Counted from the first letter of the stretch, positions 44,175-52,288 are shown. The stretch: 52,306 nucleotides of DNA from Patescibacteria group bacterium (GCA_943355005.1 CALRDV010000009.1:1-52306), one strand, 5' to 3'. Notes: a model not told the origin generated them from the letters alone. Translations and numbers: made by a program.

Positions 44175-45293
44175 TTGAACACTATGCCTAAGAAAACTCA
44201 TTTTAGATACAAATACGGGGAAATACCTTACCCTGTCTTCTTCCCGGACGCCACTCGTGCTCTGGTCAAGTCTTTGGATAGCGACGATATCCGCGCCACC
44301 AAAACTTCCGGCATCCTAGTAAACACTTTCCACCTTTGGCATATTTTAGACAAATCCGTCTTGGCGGCTTTTGGCGGAATCCGCGAATACATGGGCTGGA
44401 AAGGTGCCGTTATTTCCGACTCAGGCGGCTTTCAGGTCATGTCTGTGGTCAAGAAAGGTGTGAGTGAGGGTAAGATCACCGACGAGGGGGTTGTATTTCA
44501 TCCATCCAGAAACCGGAAAGTGGTTTTTACCCCGGAAGAATCAGTTCGTCTCCAAATGTCCCTGGATACTGACATGGTGGTCGTCTTGGATGATTTTACC
44601 GATCCCAAAGACGATCATACGCAAGCCAAAAAAACCGTCGACAGGACTCTGGAATGGGCGAGAAGATCCAAAGCCGAATTCGATAAAATTTGTTTAGAAA
44701 AAGGCAAAACAGATGAAGATAGACCCTATCTACTGGGAGTTGCTCAAGGTGGTGAATTTATGGATTTAAGAGAAGAATGTACCAAGGAACTGGTAAAAAT
44801 CGGATTCGATGGCCTTGGTTGGGGTGGCTGGCCTTTTGTGGAAGGAAAAATAAATTTCAAAAGTGCAGAGGTAATTTCACAAAATGTTCCTGAAGGCTAT
44901 CTCTTGTATGGATTGGGGATTGGGAAGCCTGAAGACATTATCAAATGCTTTAAACTTGGCTACAACATTTTTGATTGTGTTCTACCTACCAGAGACGGCC
45001 GCCACGGCAGACTATATGTCTTTGATGCAGATGATATAAAAGATATTGATGTCACCAAGCCAAACTTTTATCATTTCTTTAATTCCAAAAAATTTGCTAA
45101 CATCGCGGACACCTCTAAGATTAGTGAGTATTGCGATTGTTCCCTCTGTCAAAACTACTCTAAGGGGTATTTAGTTCATCTTTTCAAATTAGGTGACCCT
45201 GTTGCAGGACGATTGGCTTCACTCCACAATCTAAGATTTTTCTCTCTACTGATGGAGAAACTTCAAACCGCTAACTTTTCTTCCCAATCTTAA
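44175..45293 (+). CDS. tgt: tRNA-guanine transglycosylase-like protein
   Basis: Family enzymes replace guanine in tRNA by a 7-deazaguanine. The product is 372 aa from TTG 44175, or 369 from ATG 44184; the TTG fits the leaderless spacing of other genes here. Conserved: ISDSGGFQVMS (Asp82), GVAQGG, nucleophile Asp267 (NIFDCVLPTRDGRHG) and the zinc site CDCSLC followed by His. Divergent: the base-recognition motif, normally Asp-Glu-Cys, reads VLDDFTDP with Phe for Cys, and the usual GGLAVGE reads GGWPFVEG. The substrate base may differ from preQ1. No other queuosine gene is in the window. Confidence 0.85.
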   Translation: MNTMPKKTHFRYKYGEIPYPVFFPDATRALVKSLDSDDIRATKTSGILVNTFHLWHILDKSVLAAFGGIREYMGWKGAVISDSGGFQVMSVVKKGVSEGKITDEGVVFHPSRNRKVVFTPEESVRLQMSLDTDMVVVLDDFTDPKDDHTQAKKTVDRTLEWARRSKAEFDKICLEKGKTDEDRPYLLGVAQGGEFMDLREECTKELVKIGFDGLGWGGWPFVEGKINFKSAEVISQNVPEGYLLYGLGIGKPEDIIKCFKLGYNIFDCVLPTRDGRHGRLYVFDADDIKDIDVTKPNFYHFFNSKKFANIADTSKISEYCDCSLCQNYSKGYLVHLFKLGDPVAGRLASLHNLRFFSLLMEKLQTANFSSQS

Positions 45294-45651
45294 TTACTTC
45301 TTTGAGAAGTTCTAGAGCCTGTACAGCTTCTTCATCATCCATTTGATTGGCAAGCTCAATTAACGCTCTCTTACCTTCCTCTCCCGACACCTCTCCCAGA
45401 TAAGTCCCCGTTTCTAACAAAGCTACTGTCTCACTTTGAGACATCTCCACTTCCGACTCAATACACTCTAGTGTTATATCCTGAGCTTTTGTCTTATTCT
45501 TCTTTTCTCTTAAGTATCTGGCTGTCAGCCATATAGCCCCTCCTATTGCTCCAGCGGCACCAGCTACAGCCAGGGCAGTGGGCCAGTATTTCTCGATAAA
45601 CTTTTTAGTAGGTTCCCCACCAATCGTCTCTTGTTCCATTTTTTTTGGCAT
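45271..45651 (-). CDS. Single-helix membrane protein with acidic tail, unknown function
   Basis: 126 aa. One hydrophobic helix (about residues 24-46, ALAVAGAAGAIGGAIWLTARYL) followed by a basic stretch and an acidic helical cytoplasmic-type domain (GKRALIELANQMDDEEAVQALELLKEVIK). No family recognised. TGATACACT ends 5 nt before the ATG at 45651, so this start is likely; a second ATG follows at 45639. Its end overlaps the end of tgt by 23 bp, tail to tail. Confidence 0.6.
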   Translation of the reverse strand: MPKKMEQETIGGEPTKKFIEKYWPTALAVAGAAGAIGGAIWLTARYLREKKNKTKAQDITLECIESEVEMSQSETVALLETGTYLGEVSGEEGKRALIELANQMDDEEAVQALELLKEVIKIGKKS

Positions 45652-45656
45652 ACTTC

Positions 45657-45662
45657 AGTGTA
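45657..45662 (-). promoter_or_regulatory. -10 hexamer of the gene at 45271-45651
   Basis: The complement reads TACACT within TGATACACT, 5 nt before the ATG. Confidence 0.45.
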
Positions 45663-45722
45663 TCAAAGTATATTTTTCAAGCACTTTCAATATTTGAAAT
45701 TCAGGTCTATCATCAACTATTA

Positions 45723-47054
45723 ATGGGCAGTAGAAAAAATGAAGTCGAAAATAAATCGAATCAAGAAATTTTAAGTGAGCTCAAAAATCCACCTTCTCCG
45801 ATAAATTTACATTTATATCAACCACCCCGTCTTTTAAACATCGATATCGGAAATCGTACTGGAACAATTTTCGATATCACCGGGCAAACAGTCTCATCTA
45901 AGGGCTTTAACTATCAAATCACCACGGAGAGTTACGCTCCACTAATAAATAATCAAATTCTGGCCGATAAAAATATTAGCTGGAATCTGTACGGAGTTAC
46001 GGCCGACTGGCTGGAAATTAATCAGCCGGAATTAATCGAAAATCTAAAAAAACAGATGGAGGCTGGCGCTAAGCCTCCGGTAGGTGATACCTATCTCCAC
46101 ATAATTTTTCCATTTTTATCTCAAGATCACAAAGACATGCTTTTAAAAATTAGTAAGACAGTCTACAAGGAACGATGGGGCGTGGAGCCTGAAACCGTTT
46201 GGCTACCCGAGTCAGCAGTTGATAGCCAAACTTTGGATTCTCTGGCCAAGAATGATTTTAAAGGAGTTCATCTCAGGGAACATCAAACTTATGGAAGTCG
46301 AGGAAATATCCAAGCAGTCAGTACTAATTTCGGTAAGATTCTAGCCATTTCTGGTCATAATTATTTAAGCGGATTAGTGGGATTCGATAAACCTTGGGCA
46401 GATACATTTTTCGATAGATGGCACCAAGAAGCCAATAATCTGGGTTTTGCTCCCAGGATATCTATAGATGGAGAAACACTCGGTCATTGGTGGAAAGCAC
46501 AGAATGGAGTCTATGAATTTACTTCGTATTTACTTAAGTATTTAAAAGAGGGAAATGAAGGTAAAAACTTAAACTTTAACACTGGTGAAATTTTCGACGC
46601 TCGATTAGTAGAAAATACCAGTTGGAGCTGTATGGATACCGGTCTGGGAAGATGGAAAGGGGACCCAAACTGCTACTGCGGTCTACCTGAAAATGGCTGG
46701 CAAGCCAACCAAATACGTAGCTCCAAGAGAGATCTCTTTGAAAAACTTTCGGAAAGCAGCTATAGAATCGATAACATTTTAGATGAATCTCAGTCAGACT
46801 GGCGGGAAATATATAAAGAATGGTTTCTCAGTCAAAGATTTAGTTTGGCGAAGGGTCTTCCAATAAGTGCTGATTTCTTAAAAGACAAAGCTTTAGAAAA
46901 ATTGTTTATCTCTGCCTACATTAGAGATTTAGGTTGGACCAGCTGTGGTTGGTTCTTTGGAGATGTCAACGGCTTCGAGCGTCAGATTCCTGCGAACTCA
47001 CTTCGTGCCATCGCCGAAATTATGTCCTGGCCCGACATATTACCAAACTCCTAA
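45723..47054 (+). CDS. GH57/DUF3536-like glycoside hydrolase
   Basis: About 443 aa, no signal peptide, so cytoplasmic. It resembles GH57-type enzymes, which act on alpha-glucans: NLHLYQPPR near the N-terminus corresponds to the His-Gln-Pro start of the family, then HIIFPFLSQDHKDMLL, VWLPESAVDSQTLDSLAKNDFKG (the WLPE-A motif), and ISIDGETLGHWWK. The substrate is unknown; glycogen-like storage or a surface glycan precursor are options. The open frame continues to 45645, but ATG 45723 avoids overlap with the opposite gene's promoter and fits the family's N-terminus. TATCAT lies 9 nt upstream. Confidence 0.75.
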   Translation: MGSRKNEVENKSNQEILSELKNPPSPINLHLYQPPRLLNIDIGNRTGTIFDITGQTVSSKGFNYQITTESYAPLINNQILADKNISWNLYGVTADWLEINQPELIENLKKQMEAGAKPPVGDTYLHIIFPFLSQDHKDMLLKISKTVYKERWGVEPETVWLPESAVDSQTLDSLAKNDFKGVHLREHQTYGSRGNIQAVSTNFGKILAISGHNYLSGLVGFDKPWADTFFDRWHQEANNLGFAPRISIDGETLGHWWKAQNGVYEFTSYLLKYLKEGNEGKNLNFNTGEIFDARLVENTSWSCMDTGLGRWKGDPNCYCGLPENGWQANQIRSSKRDLFEKLSESSYRIDNILDESQSDWREIYKEWFLSQRFSLAKGLPISADFLKDKALEKLFISAYIRDLGWTSCGWFFGDVNGFERQIPANSLRAIAEIMSWPDILPNS

Positions 47055-47058
47055 TCAT

Positions 47059-47090
47059 CGTCATTGCGAGTGTATTCACGCGGCAATCTA
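47059..47090. repeat. Palindromic repeat family A, copy 3
   Basis: CGTCATTGCGAG...CGGCAATCTA, with an interior (TGTATTCACG) unlike the other copies. Confidence 0.75.
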
Positions 47091-47148
47091 GTTTATCAGC
47101 CACCCAAGTATCTCGCCATTGGCGGGACCATCCAATAAGTACCGAATT

Positions 47149-48021
47149 TCAAAACAACTCCACCGGAAAATACTTGGATCTCTCTACTGTAAAATCCGAA
47201 TTCAATATTAAATACTCAAAATCAAATCCTCGTTTAATGTCTACCGGCTTAGAAAAAAACAAAGATGTGGCAATTCCATCGGCCACCATTGCGCTCTCTG
47301 CCACCACCCAAGTTGACAAAATGTCAGTAGGGGATTGGAGAGAGTTAATATCAAATATATGATGAAAGTTTCCCCACTGACGTCGGCTTCCGGAAGATCC
47401 ACAAATGCTTTGATTTTTTATTTCGGCCACCCCGATGACTTGCTCGAAGTTCTTCGGATTTTCTAGCCCAACTCTTAACACTTTTGTTTTTGATTTTTGC
47501 AACATATCGCCTCCGGCATCGATACAGTACTCAGAAATGCCATTTTCTTCCAGCAATTTTCCCAAAAGATCGATTAAATATCCCTTGCCGGCAGCGCCTA
47601 AGTCCCATTTAAGTGGTTCTTTTACATTAATGGTGGGGAATTTATACTCGGCCACACTTTCAAGATCCGGCATGTGTTCTAACACCCCCTTAGTTATAAA
47701 TGAATATTCTTTATCGTATCCTGCCATATTAAGCAATTCTCCCACCAAAGGGGTAAATTTTCCGTTGGTAAATTTATTTAGTCTAAAGTAGAAATCAAAT
47801 AATTTTTCAGAATCCTCAGGCAAAGCAAACTCCCCTGATTTTTGAGATATTTTGGATATCAAGGAATCTTCTCTAAATCTAGAATAAATACTTTCAAAAT
47901 CCTCTGCTCTGTTTGAGAGAATTGTCCTAATCATTTCAAGTTTGGCCACTGAAAAATCTTCGGCAAAATCAAATTGCCATTTTGTTCCAGTGGCCAAAAA
48001 ATCAAATGAAGAACCCCCCAT
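47149..48021 (-). CDS. apbE: FAD:protein FMN transferase ApbE
   Basis: It attaches FMN covalently to Ser/Thr of exported flavoproteins, using FAD and Mg2+. The 290-aa product shows the family motifs in order: ATGTKW, FTPLVGELL, the core DLGAAGKGYLID, DAGGDML, SICGSSGSRRQW with HHIFD, and the metal loop AESAMVADGIATSLF. There is no clear signal peptide or lipobox, so it may act inside the cell, or its N-terminus may be used for export in an unusual way. It starts 2 nt after the stop of the FMN-carrier gene, its obvious substrate. Confidence 0.9.
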   Translation of the reverse strand: MGGSSFDFLATGTKWQFDFAEDFSVAKLEMIRTILSNRAEDFESIYSRFREDSLISKISQKSGEFALPEDSEKLFDFYFRLNKFTNGKFTPLVGELLNMAGYDKEYSFITKGVLEHMPDLESVAEYKFPTINVKEPLKWDLGAAGKGYLIDLLGKLLEENGISEYCIDAGGDMLQKSKTKVLRVGLENPKNFEQVIGVAEIKNQSICGSSGSRRQWGNFHHIFDINSLQSPTDILSTWVVAESAMVADGIATSLFFSKPVDIKRGFDFEYLILNSDFTVERSKYFPVELF

Positions 48022-48023
48022 GA

Positions 48024-48527
48024 TTAAACTTTGGCTACAGTTTTGATTTTCTCAATCGCATCATTGAAACCTTTGGAGGTCAGAGAAGATCCAGATACTT
48101 TATCTAGCTTTACTTCATTAATGTTTTTTCCGACAACCATCTCCATAAATCCTCCAATAAACAGATTCTGCATTGTAATCGACTTGGGCTTGGTAGCTTT
48201 AGAAATTACTTCAGCCTCGGTAATTACATTGGATTTAAGAGTAATTTTAACCTCAACAGATTCATCTCCGGCCGGGGAAGTATAGTTTCCGGTTGCAACA
48301 TACTTACCATCTTTGTAGTTTGCAATAATTGCGGGGGTAACAGTCATGGTAACTTTTGCAGATTGCTCTTCACCCTTGCCCATCTCCAAAACCTCCTCTT
48401 TGGATGGCTTCCTCAAAGCAAATATACCAATACCAATTAATAACACGACGATTAAAACAAAAGGCAAAATTTTATTTTGCGATCCCTCAGTTTTAACTTC
48501 TACTTTTGAATCTATGGATTCTTCCAT
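48024..48527 (-). CDS. Membrane-anchored FMN-binding (flavinylated) carrier protein
   Basis: 167 aa from ATG 48527. A short charged N-terminus, one helix (ILPFVLIVVLLIGIGIFAL, about residues 20-38), then an FMN-binding domain: YKDGKYVATGNYTSPAGDESVEVKITL and KSNVITEAEV. The ApbE target motif near the C-terminus reads DKVSGSSLTSKGF, matching the known D-x-x-S/T-G-A-S/T pattern except Ser for Ala, with Ser as the flavin-accepting residue. It probably relays electrons at the outer face of the membrane. TATATA ends 5 nt before this ATG; the longer frame up to 48617 is less likely. It heads an operon with apbE. Confidence 0.85.
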   Translation of the reverse strand: MEESIDSKVEVKTEGSQNKILPFVLIVVLLIGIGIFALRKPSKEEVLEMGKGEEQSAKVTMTVTPAIIANYKDGKYVATGNYTSPAGDESVEVKITLKSNVITEAEVISKATKPKSITMQNLFIGGFMEMVVGKNINEVKLDKVSGSSLTSKGFNDAIEKIKTVAKV

Positions 48528-48667
48528 TTTTATATATAAATTTGTAATTGTATTTATTATATACATGCAACATAACCAAACAGAGTGAATTGCGTGCGCA
48601 TAAGAAATATCGAGCAAGCTCTTATGTAAACTAATCTTCCTGAAATCCCGCTGAAAATTATCACCAT

Positions 48668-48710
48668 CGTCATTGCGAACCCCGCCAAAGGCGGTGGTGT
48701 GGCAATCCAG
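48668..48710. repeat. Palindromic repeat family A, copy 4
   Basis: CGTCATTGCGAAC, an inner palindrome CCGCC-AAA-GGCGG, then GGCAATCCAG. Confidence 0.78.
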
Positions 48711-48723
48711 TAACCAACCACCC

Positions 48724-48752
48724 TGTCATTCCCGACCTGATCGGGAATCCAT
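48724..48752. repeat. Palindromic repeat family B, copy 2
   Basis: TGTCATTCCCGACCTGATCG followed by GGAATCCAT, identical in its first 24 nt to the copy before eno (15294). It lies 13 nt after the end of a family A copy. Confidence 0.78.
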
Positions 48753-48794
48753 CTGGTAACTAAAATTATCTTGCACAATCTCAATAAAAGTAGT

Positions 48795-48800
48795 TATAGT
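48795..48800 (+). promoter_or_regulatory. -10 hexamer of the orphan gene at 48807, leaderless
   Basis: TATAGT, with 6 nt (AATCTC) to the ATG at 48807. Confidence 0.55.
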
Positions 48801-48806
48801 AATCTC

Positions 48807-49727
48807 ATGCCTCCAACAGTTTCGGAAATCACTATTGAAACTCAACTTACAGAATCACAACGGATTGAAAGATCGAAGGATAAAAAATCCCTCAGGTATC
48901 AGAAATTAATCGAAGGTGTGAGGTGCAAGGAAGTAAAAGTTATCGAAAGACAAAATTTAATCCTAAGAGAAATGCCGGACCCAAAGATATTAGCTGAGGA
49001 AATGTTGGCAGCTGTAATGGCAAATAACACAGAGTTCCCCGAATCAAAATCAACTAGAGATGAAATTATTAGAGGACTGTTGTTTGAAAAGCTTGTAGTA
49101 ATTGAGAACGATCTTTTTGATTTAAGTAAGACAGGAGAGTCGGATGAGTCTTCAGAAGAAGTGTATGACGACAAACTCCTGGTCGAATTTGCACATAACG
49201 CAAAAAGATTTGGGTATGACTTAGGTCAATTCAATGGGGATATTGATTTTGTTAGAGAACATGCCAAAGGAAACATTAGTGAACTTTTTGGGGTTGGAGA
49301 CGCAAAGTTTTCATCTTTACTTAATGAACACTGTTATAAACAATTTAAGAATTTCAGGAGAGGATTAGAAAAAGTGGCAAATTTTCTAAATCACAGAACC
49401 GACACATCTGAGCATGGCTTACCTGGATTCGGTGTGGGTGGCCGTCAAATTGAAATCGCTGATCTTAACCATTTCCGTCAATTTCTAATTCTAAGTAGAA
49501 ATGTAAAAATGAATTTAGGAAATATTGCCGAGTTTATTCAGAAAAAAACTCAGGGCGATGAAAAAAATCCAGGCCTAAACCCAGAAGACTTTGTAAAATT
49601 TGAAGAGATGTTTATAGCCGGAAAGATTGAAATAAGAAATTCTGTATTCAGTCAAGATGAAGTTAATAACATAAAATACGAAGTCATGCGACGAATTAAT
49701 TCAAGGGAAGAATACCATGATGAATAA
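48807..49727 (+). CDS. Orphan protein of unknown function
   Basis: About 306 aa, soluble, highly charged, mostly helical, without signal, membrane helix or a recognised family. Features are an N-terminal basic helix (TESQRIERSKDKKSLRYQKL), an acidic stretch near residue 110 (KTGESDESSEEVYDD), and a His/Gly segment (HRTDTSEHGLPGFGVGGRQIEI). AT-rich like the orphans at 22081 and 33457. I start at ATG 48807 because the -10 ends 6 nt upstream; the frame reaches back to 48771 through that box. Confidence 0.62.
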   Translation: MPPTVSEITIETQLTESQRIERSKDKKSLRYQKLIEGVRCKEVKVIERQNLILREMPDPKILAEEMLAAVMANNTEFPESKSTRDEIIRGLLFEKLVVIENDLFDLSKTGESDESSEEVYDDKLLVEFAHNAKRFGYDLGQFNGDIDFVREHAKGNISELFGVGDAKFSSLLNEHCYKQFKNFRRGLEKVANFLNHRTDTSEHGLPGFGVGGRQIEIADLNHFRQFLILSRNVKMNLGNIAEFIQKKTQGDEKNPGLNPEDFVKFEEMFIAGKIEIRNSVFSQDEVNNIKYEVMRRINSREEYHDE

Positions 49728-49764
49728 CTATTAAATCTCTTAACAAAAAGCTAGAATAATCAAT

Positions 49765-49770
49765 TAATAT
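49765..49770 (+). promoter_or_regulatory. -10 hexamer of the coiled-coil gene at 49778
   Basis: TAATAT, 7 nt before the ATG; no Shine-Dalgarno. Confidence 0.4.
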
Positions 49771-49777
49771 AAACAAT

Positions 49778-50221
49778 ATGGACAATACAAATCAAACACC
49801 CCTACCCGAAGGTACCAATCAAGCGGTTACCAGTCTCTTCCAGATTGAAAATCTAATCAAGACTCACATATCTCACATCGAGTCCGTAAAGCTTGAGCTC
49901 CAGAAGCAAGCCGAAATGTTTAACGATGTCCTAGCGAATGATGAAAAATACAAAAAGGCCACAGAAGAAGGCAAAGAAATTGCCAAGAGAAAATCTGAAG
50001 CCAAGCAAGACATTCTCAAGTCTCCGGCCAATGCTTCGCTAAATCAGAAAATCAAAGACATGCGCCAAGAGATCAAAGAGCTGAAAGCCGCTCTCAGTAA
50101 CTATCTACAGCAATACCAGAAAATTGCCGATACTGACCAAATCGAAACCGAAGACGGTGAAGTCCGCCAAATTCTTTACGCCGCACGTCTAGTCAAGCTC
50201 ACCGGCAAGTTCTCCAAATAG
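49778..50221 (+). CDS. Coiled-coil protein of unknown function
   Basis: 147 aa. Two long heptad-type helices (about residues 20-70, IENLIKTHISHIESVKLELQ onward, and 82-118, LNQKIKDMRQEIKELKAALS onward) separated by KSPANAS, then a short C-terminal domain (EDGEVRQILYAARLVKLTGKFSK). An antiparallel helical hairpin is likely. No signal or membrane helix. No family recognised. Confidence 0.68.
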   Translation: MDNTNQTPLPEGTNQAVTSLFQIENLIKTHISHIESVKLELQKQAEMFNDVLANDEKYKKATEEGKEIAKRKSEAKQDILKSPANASLNQKIKDMRQEIKELKAALSNYLQQYQKIADTDQIETEDGEVRQILYAARLVKLTGKFSK

Positions 50222-50280
50222 GGGACTGATATTAGGCGCTGATTATGCTAAGATAAATTCGAATTAGTTCTTTTGGCGCA

Positions 50281-50309
50281 TAGACAGTCCAGCTTATATA
50301 GGTTATAAT
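50281..50309 (+). promoter_or_regulatory. Strong orphan promoter
   Basis: TAGACA (50281-50286), a 17-nt spacer, TATAAT (50304-50309). Predicted start near 50316, only 5 nt before a terminator hairpin. Confidence 0.55.
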
Positions 50310-50320
50310 ATCCCTATTAC

Positions 50321-50342
50321 CGCTTCGAAAGAGCGTTTTTTT
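50321..50342 (+). terminator. Rho-independent terminator
   Basis: CGCT(T) / (G)AGCG stem with a CGAAA-type loop, then TTTTTTT. It could end the transcript of the coiled-coil gene or a tiny transcript from the promoter at 50281. Confidence 0.75.
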
Positions 50343-50390
50343 AAGGTCTGAATACTGCCTTTTGCTTTTCTAGACACAAATATTAAACAT

Positions 50391-50441
50391 TGTCATTCCC
50401 GACCTGAGTGGGCTGAAAGTCCCGATCCGGTGAGGGAAATC
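50391..50441. repeat. Palindromic repeat family B, expanded copy 3
   Basis: It begins TGTCATTCCCGACCTGA and ends with GATCCGGTGAGGGAAAT; the middle has been altered (GTGGGCTGAAAGTCCC). TATAAAAATAA follows directly, as at eno. Confidence 0.65.
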
Positions 50442-50447
50442 TATAAA
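50442..50447 (+). promoter_or_regulatory. Probable -10 of typA next to a repeat
   Basis: TATAAA, 14 nt before the ATG; it lies in the same repeat-TATAAAAATAA junction as the eno promoter. Confidence 0.4.
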
Positions 50448-50461
50448 AATAAACTACAACT

Positions 50462-52288
50462 ATGCTCAACATCAGAAATATTGCCGTTATTGCTCACGTT
50501 GATCATGGCAAAACCACATTAATCGACGCCTTCATCAAGCAATCGCATATTTTTCGTGATAATCAGGATGAGATGAACCAGACGACTCTTCTGGACAGTA
50601 ATGTTCTTGAGCGAGAAAGAGGCATCACTATTCTGGCCAAAAACATCTCCGTTACTTACAAAGGCACCAAGATCAACATTATCGATACACCCGGCCACTC
50701 TGATTTTTCAGGCGAAGTCGAGCGCACCCTCGGTATGGCCGACGGAGCCTTACTCATCGTCGACGCTCAAGAGGGTCCCATGCCTCAGACCAGATTCGTT
50801 TTAAAACGAGCCTTTGAGCTCGACCTCAAAGTGATAGTGGTCATCAACAAAATTGACAAACCAAACGCAGACATCGCCAAAACCACCCACAAAATTGGTA
50901 ATTTGTTCCTCGAATTGGCTACCCAAGACGCTCAGCTCGAATACCCTACCCTATATTCCGTTAGTCGCACTGGCAAAGTATTTACGACTCCTCCAACAGA
51001 CTTCAATCAGGAAGCCAGTGTGGTGCCATTATTGGACGAAATCATAAAATATATCCCGGCTCCTACCAATAGCATCGAAGGTTCATTTAAGATGCTTGCT
51101 TCCTCGCTGGACTACGACTCTCATTTGGGTCGCATAGTCATAGGTAAAATTTTCCAAGGCACCATCAAGCCAGGTCAAAAAGTAATTATTCTCGGAGATA
51201 CAGTTAAATCAGGACAAGTAGACAAGGTTTTTCTTTCCAACGGATTGACTAGAGAAGAGGTTAAAGAAGCCTTTGCAGGTGATATCGTAGCTATTACCGG
51301 TATTCAAGAAATCAAAATTGGCCAAACTGTTTCTACACTTGGAGACACTGAACCTCTAGCTTCAGCCAAAATCACTGAACCTACACTTCACGTCACCGTC
51401 GGACCAAACACCTCACCACTATCAGGCAGAGAAGGGGAGTTTACTACTGCCAGACAAATCGAAGAAAGATTGGCTAGAGAGCTCGAAACTAATCTTTCTC
51501 TAAAGCTCAGAAAACTTGAAAATGGTAAATATGAAGTTTCCGGAAAAGGTGAACTTCATTTATCTGTCTTATTGGAAACACTCAGACGCGAAGGTTACGA
51601 AGTAGAAGTTGGCAAACCTGAAGTTATTTACAAAGATGTCGATGGTAAAAAATGTGAACCTTTTGAAGAGGTGAACATTGTAGTTCCAAACGAATATATG
51701 GGCACAATTTCCCAAGAAATTGGCAAACGCTTCGGACATTTAGTTAGTATGGAGCCCATTACAGATCAGGAAACTGAATTTGTTTATCGTATGCCTACCC
51801 GTGCTATTCTAGGTTTAAGATCTCTACTTTTGACCGCTACCAAAGGCACTGTCATTTTTAACAGTCAATTTGTCGACTTCGAACCTGTTGGTCCAAACCT
51901 ACCAAAAATGCGTAGGGGCGTGCTTATAGCCACAAACTCAGGTGAAGCCCTTTCCTATGGCCTCCAGGCCGCTCAGGAGAGAGGAATTACCTTCGTAGAT
52001 CCGGGTGATTCTTTGTACGAAGGTCAAATCGTCGGTATGAACGCCAAACAAGAGGATATCGAAATCAATGCTTGTAAGGGTAAACAGCTTACAAATATGC
52101 GTTCCAAATCTTCCGATGGTGTCATCCAGCTTGTTCCAGCTACCCATTATTCATTGGAGCAGTGTCTAGACTTCCTCGAATCCGATGAACTTTTGGAAAT
52201 TACCCCCAAGAACTTAAGATTACGCAAAAAGTATCTTACTCAAATTGAGCGCCGTCGCCATCGCGAAGAGCTCAAAAACACCTACTAA
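50462..52288 (+). CDS. typA: Translational GTPase TypA/BipA
   Basis: A ribosome-associated GTPase of the EF-G type, involved in 50S assembly and stress growth. At 608 aa it is complete. G1 AHVDHGKTTL, G2 region with RERGITI, G3 DTPGHSDF, G4 NKIDKPNA, and G5-like VSRTGK; then domain II (SLDYDSHLGRIVIGKIFQG), domain III (GKGELHLSVLLETLRREGYEVEVGKPEVI), domain V (PFEEVNIVVPNEYMGTISQEIGKRFG) and the BipA-specific C-terminal domain (GTVIFNSQFVDFEPVGPN, KGKQLTNMRSKSSDG, LTPKNLRLRKK-type end). It follows a palindromic repeat and has no Shine-Dalgarno. Confidence 0.97.
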   Translation: MLNIRNIAVIAHVDHGKTTLIDAFIKQSHIFRDNQDEMNQTTLLDSNVLERERGITILAKNISVTYKGTKINIIDTPGHSDFSGEVERTLGMADGALLIVDAQEGPMPQTRFVLKRAFELDLKVIVVINKIDKPNADIAKTTHKIGNLFLELATQDAQLEYPTLYSVSRTGKVFTTPPTDFNQEASVVPLLDEIIKYIPAPTNSIEGSFKMLASSLDYDSHLGRIVIGKIFQGTIKPGQKVIILGDTVKSGQVDKVFLSNGLTREEVKEAFAGDIVAITGIQEIKIGQTVSTLGDTEPLASAKITEPTLHVTVGPNTSPLSGREGEFTTARQIEERLARELETNLSLKLRKLENGKYEVSGKGELHLSVLLETLRREGYEVEVGKPEVIYKDVDGKKCEPFEEVNIVVPNEYMGTISQEIGKRFGHLVSMEPITDQETEFVYRMPTRAILGLRSLLLTATKGTVIFNSQFVDFEPVGPNLPKMRRGVLIATNSGEALSYGLQAAQERGITFVDPGDSLYEGQIVGMNAKQEDIEINACKGKQLTNMRSKSSDGVIQLVPATHYSLEQCLDFLESDELLEITPKNLRLRKKYLTQIERRRHREELKNTY

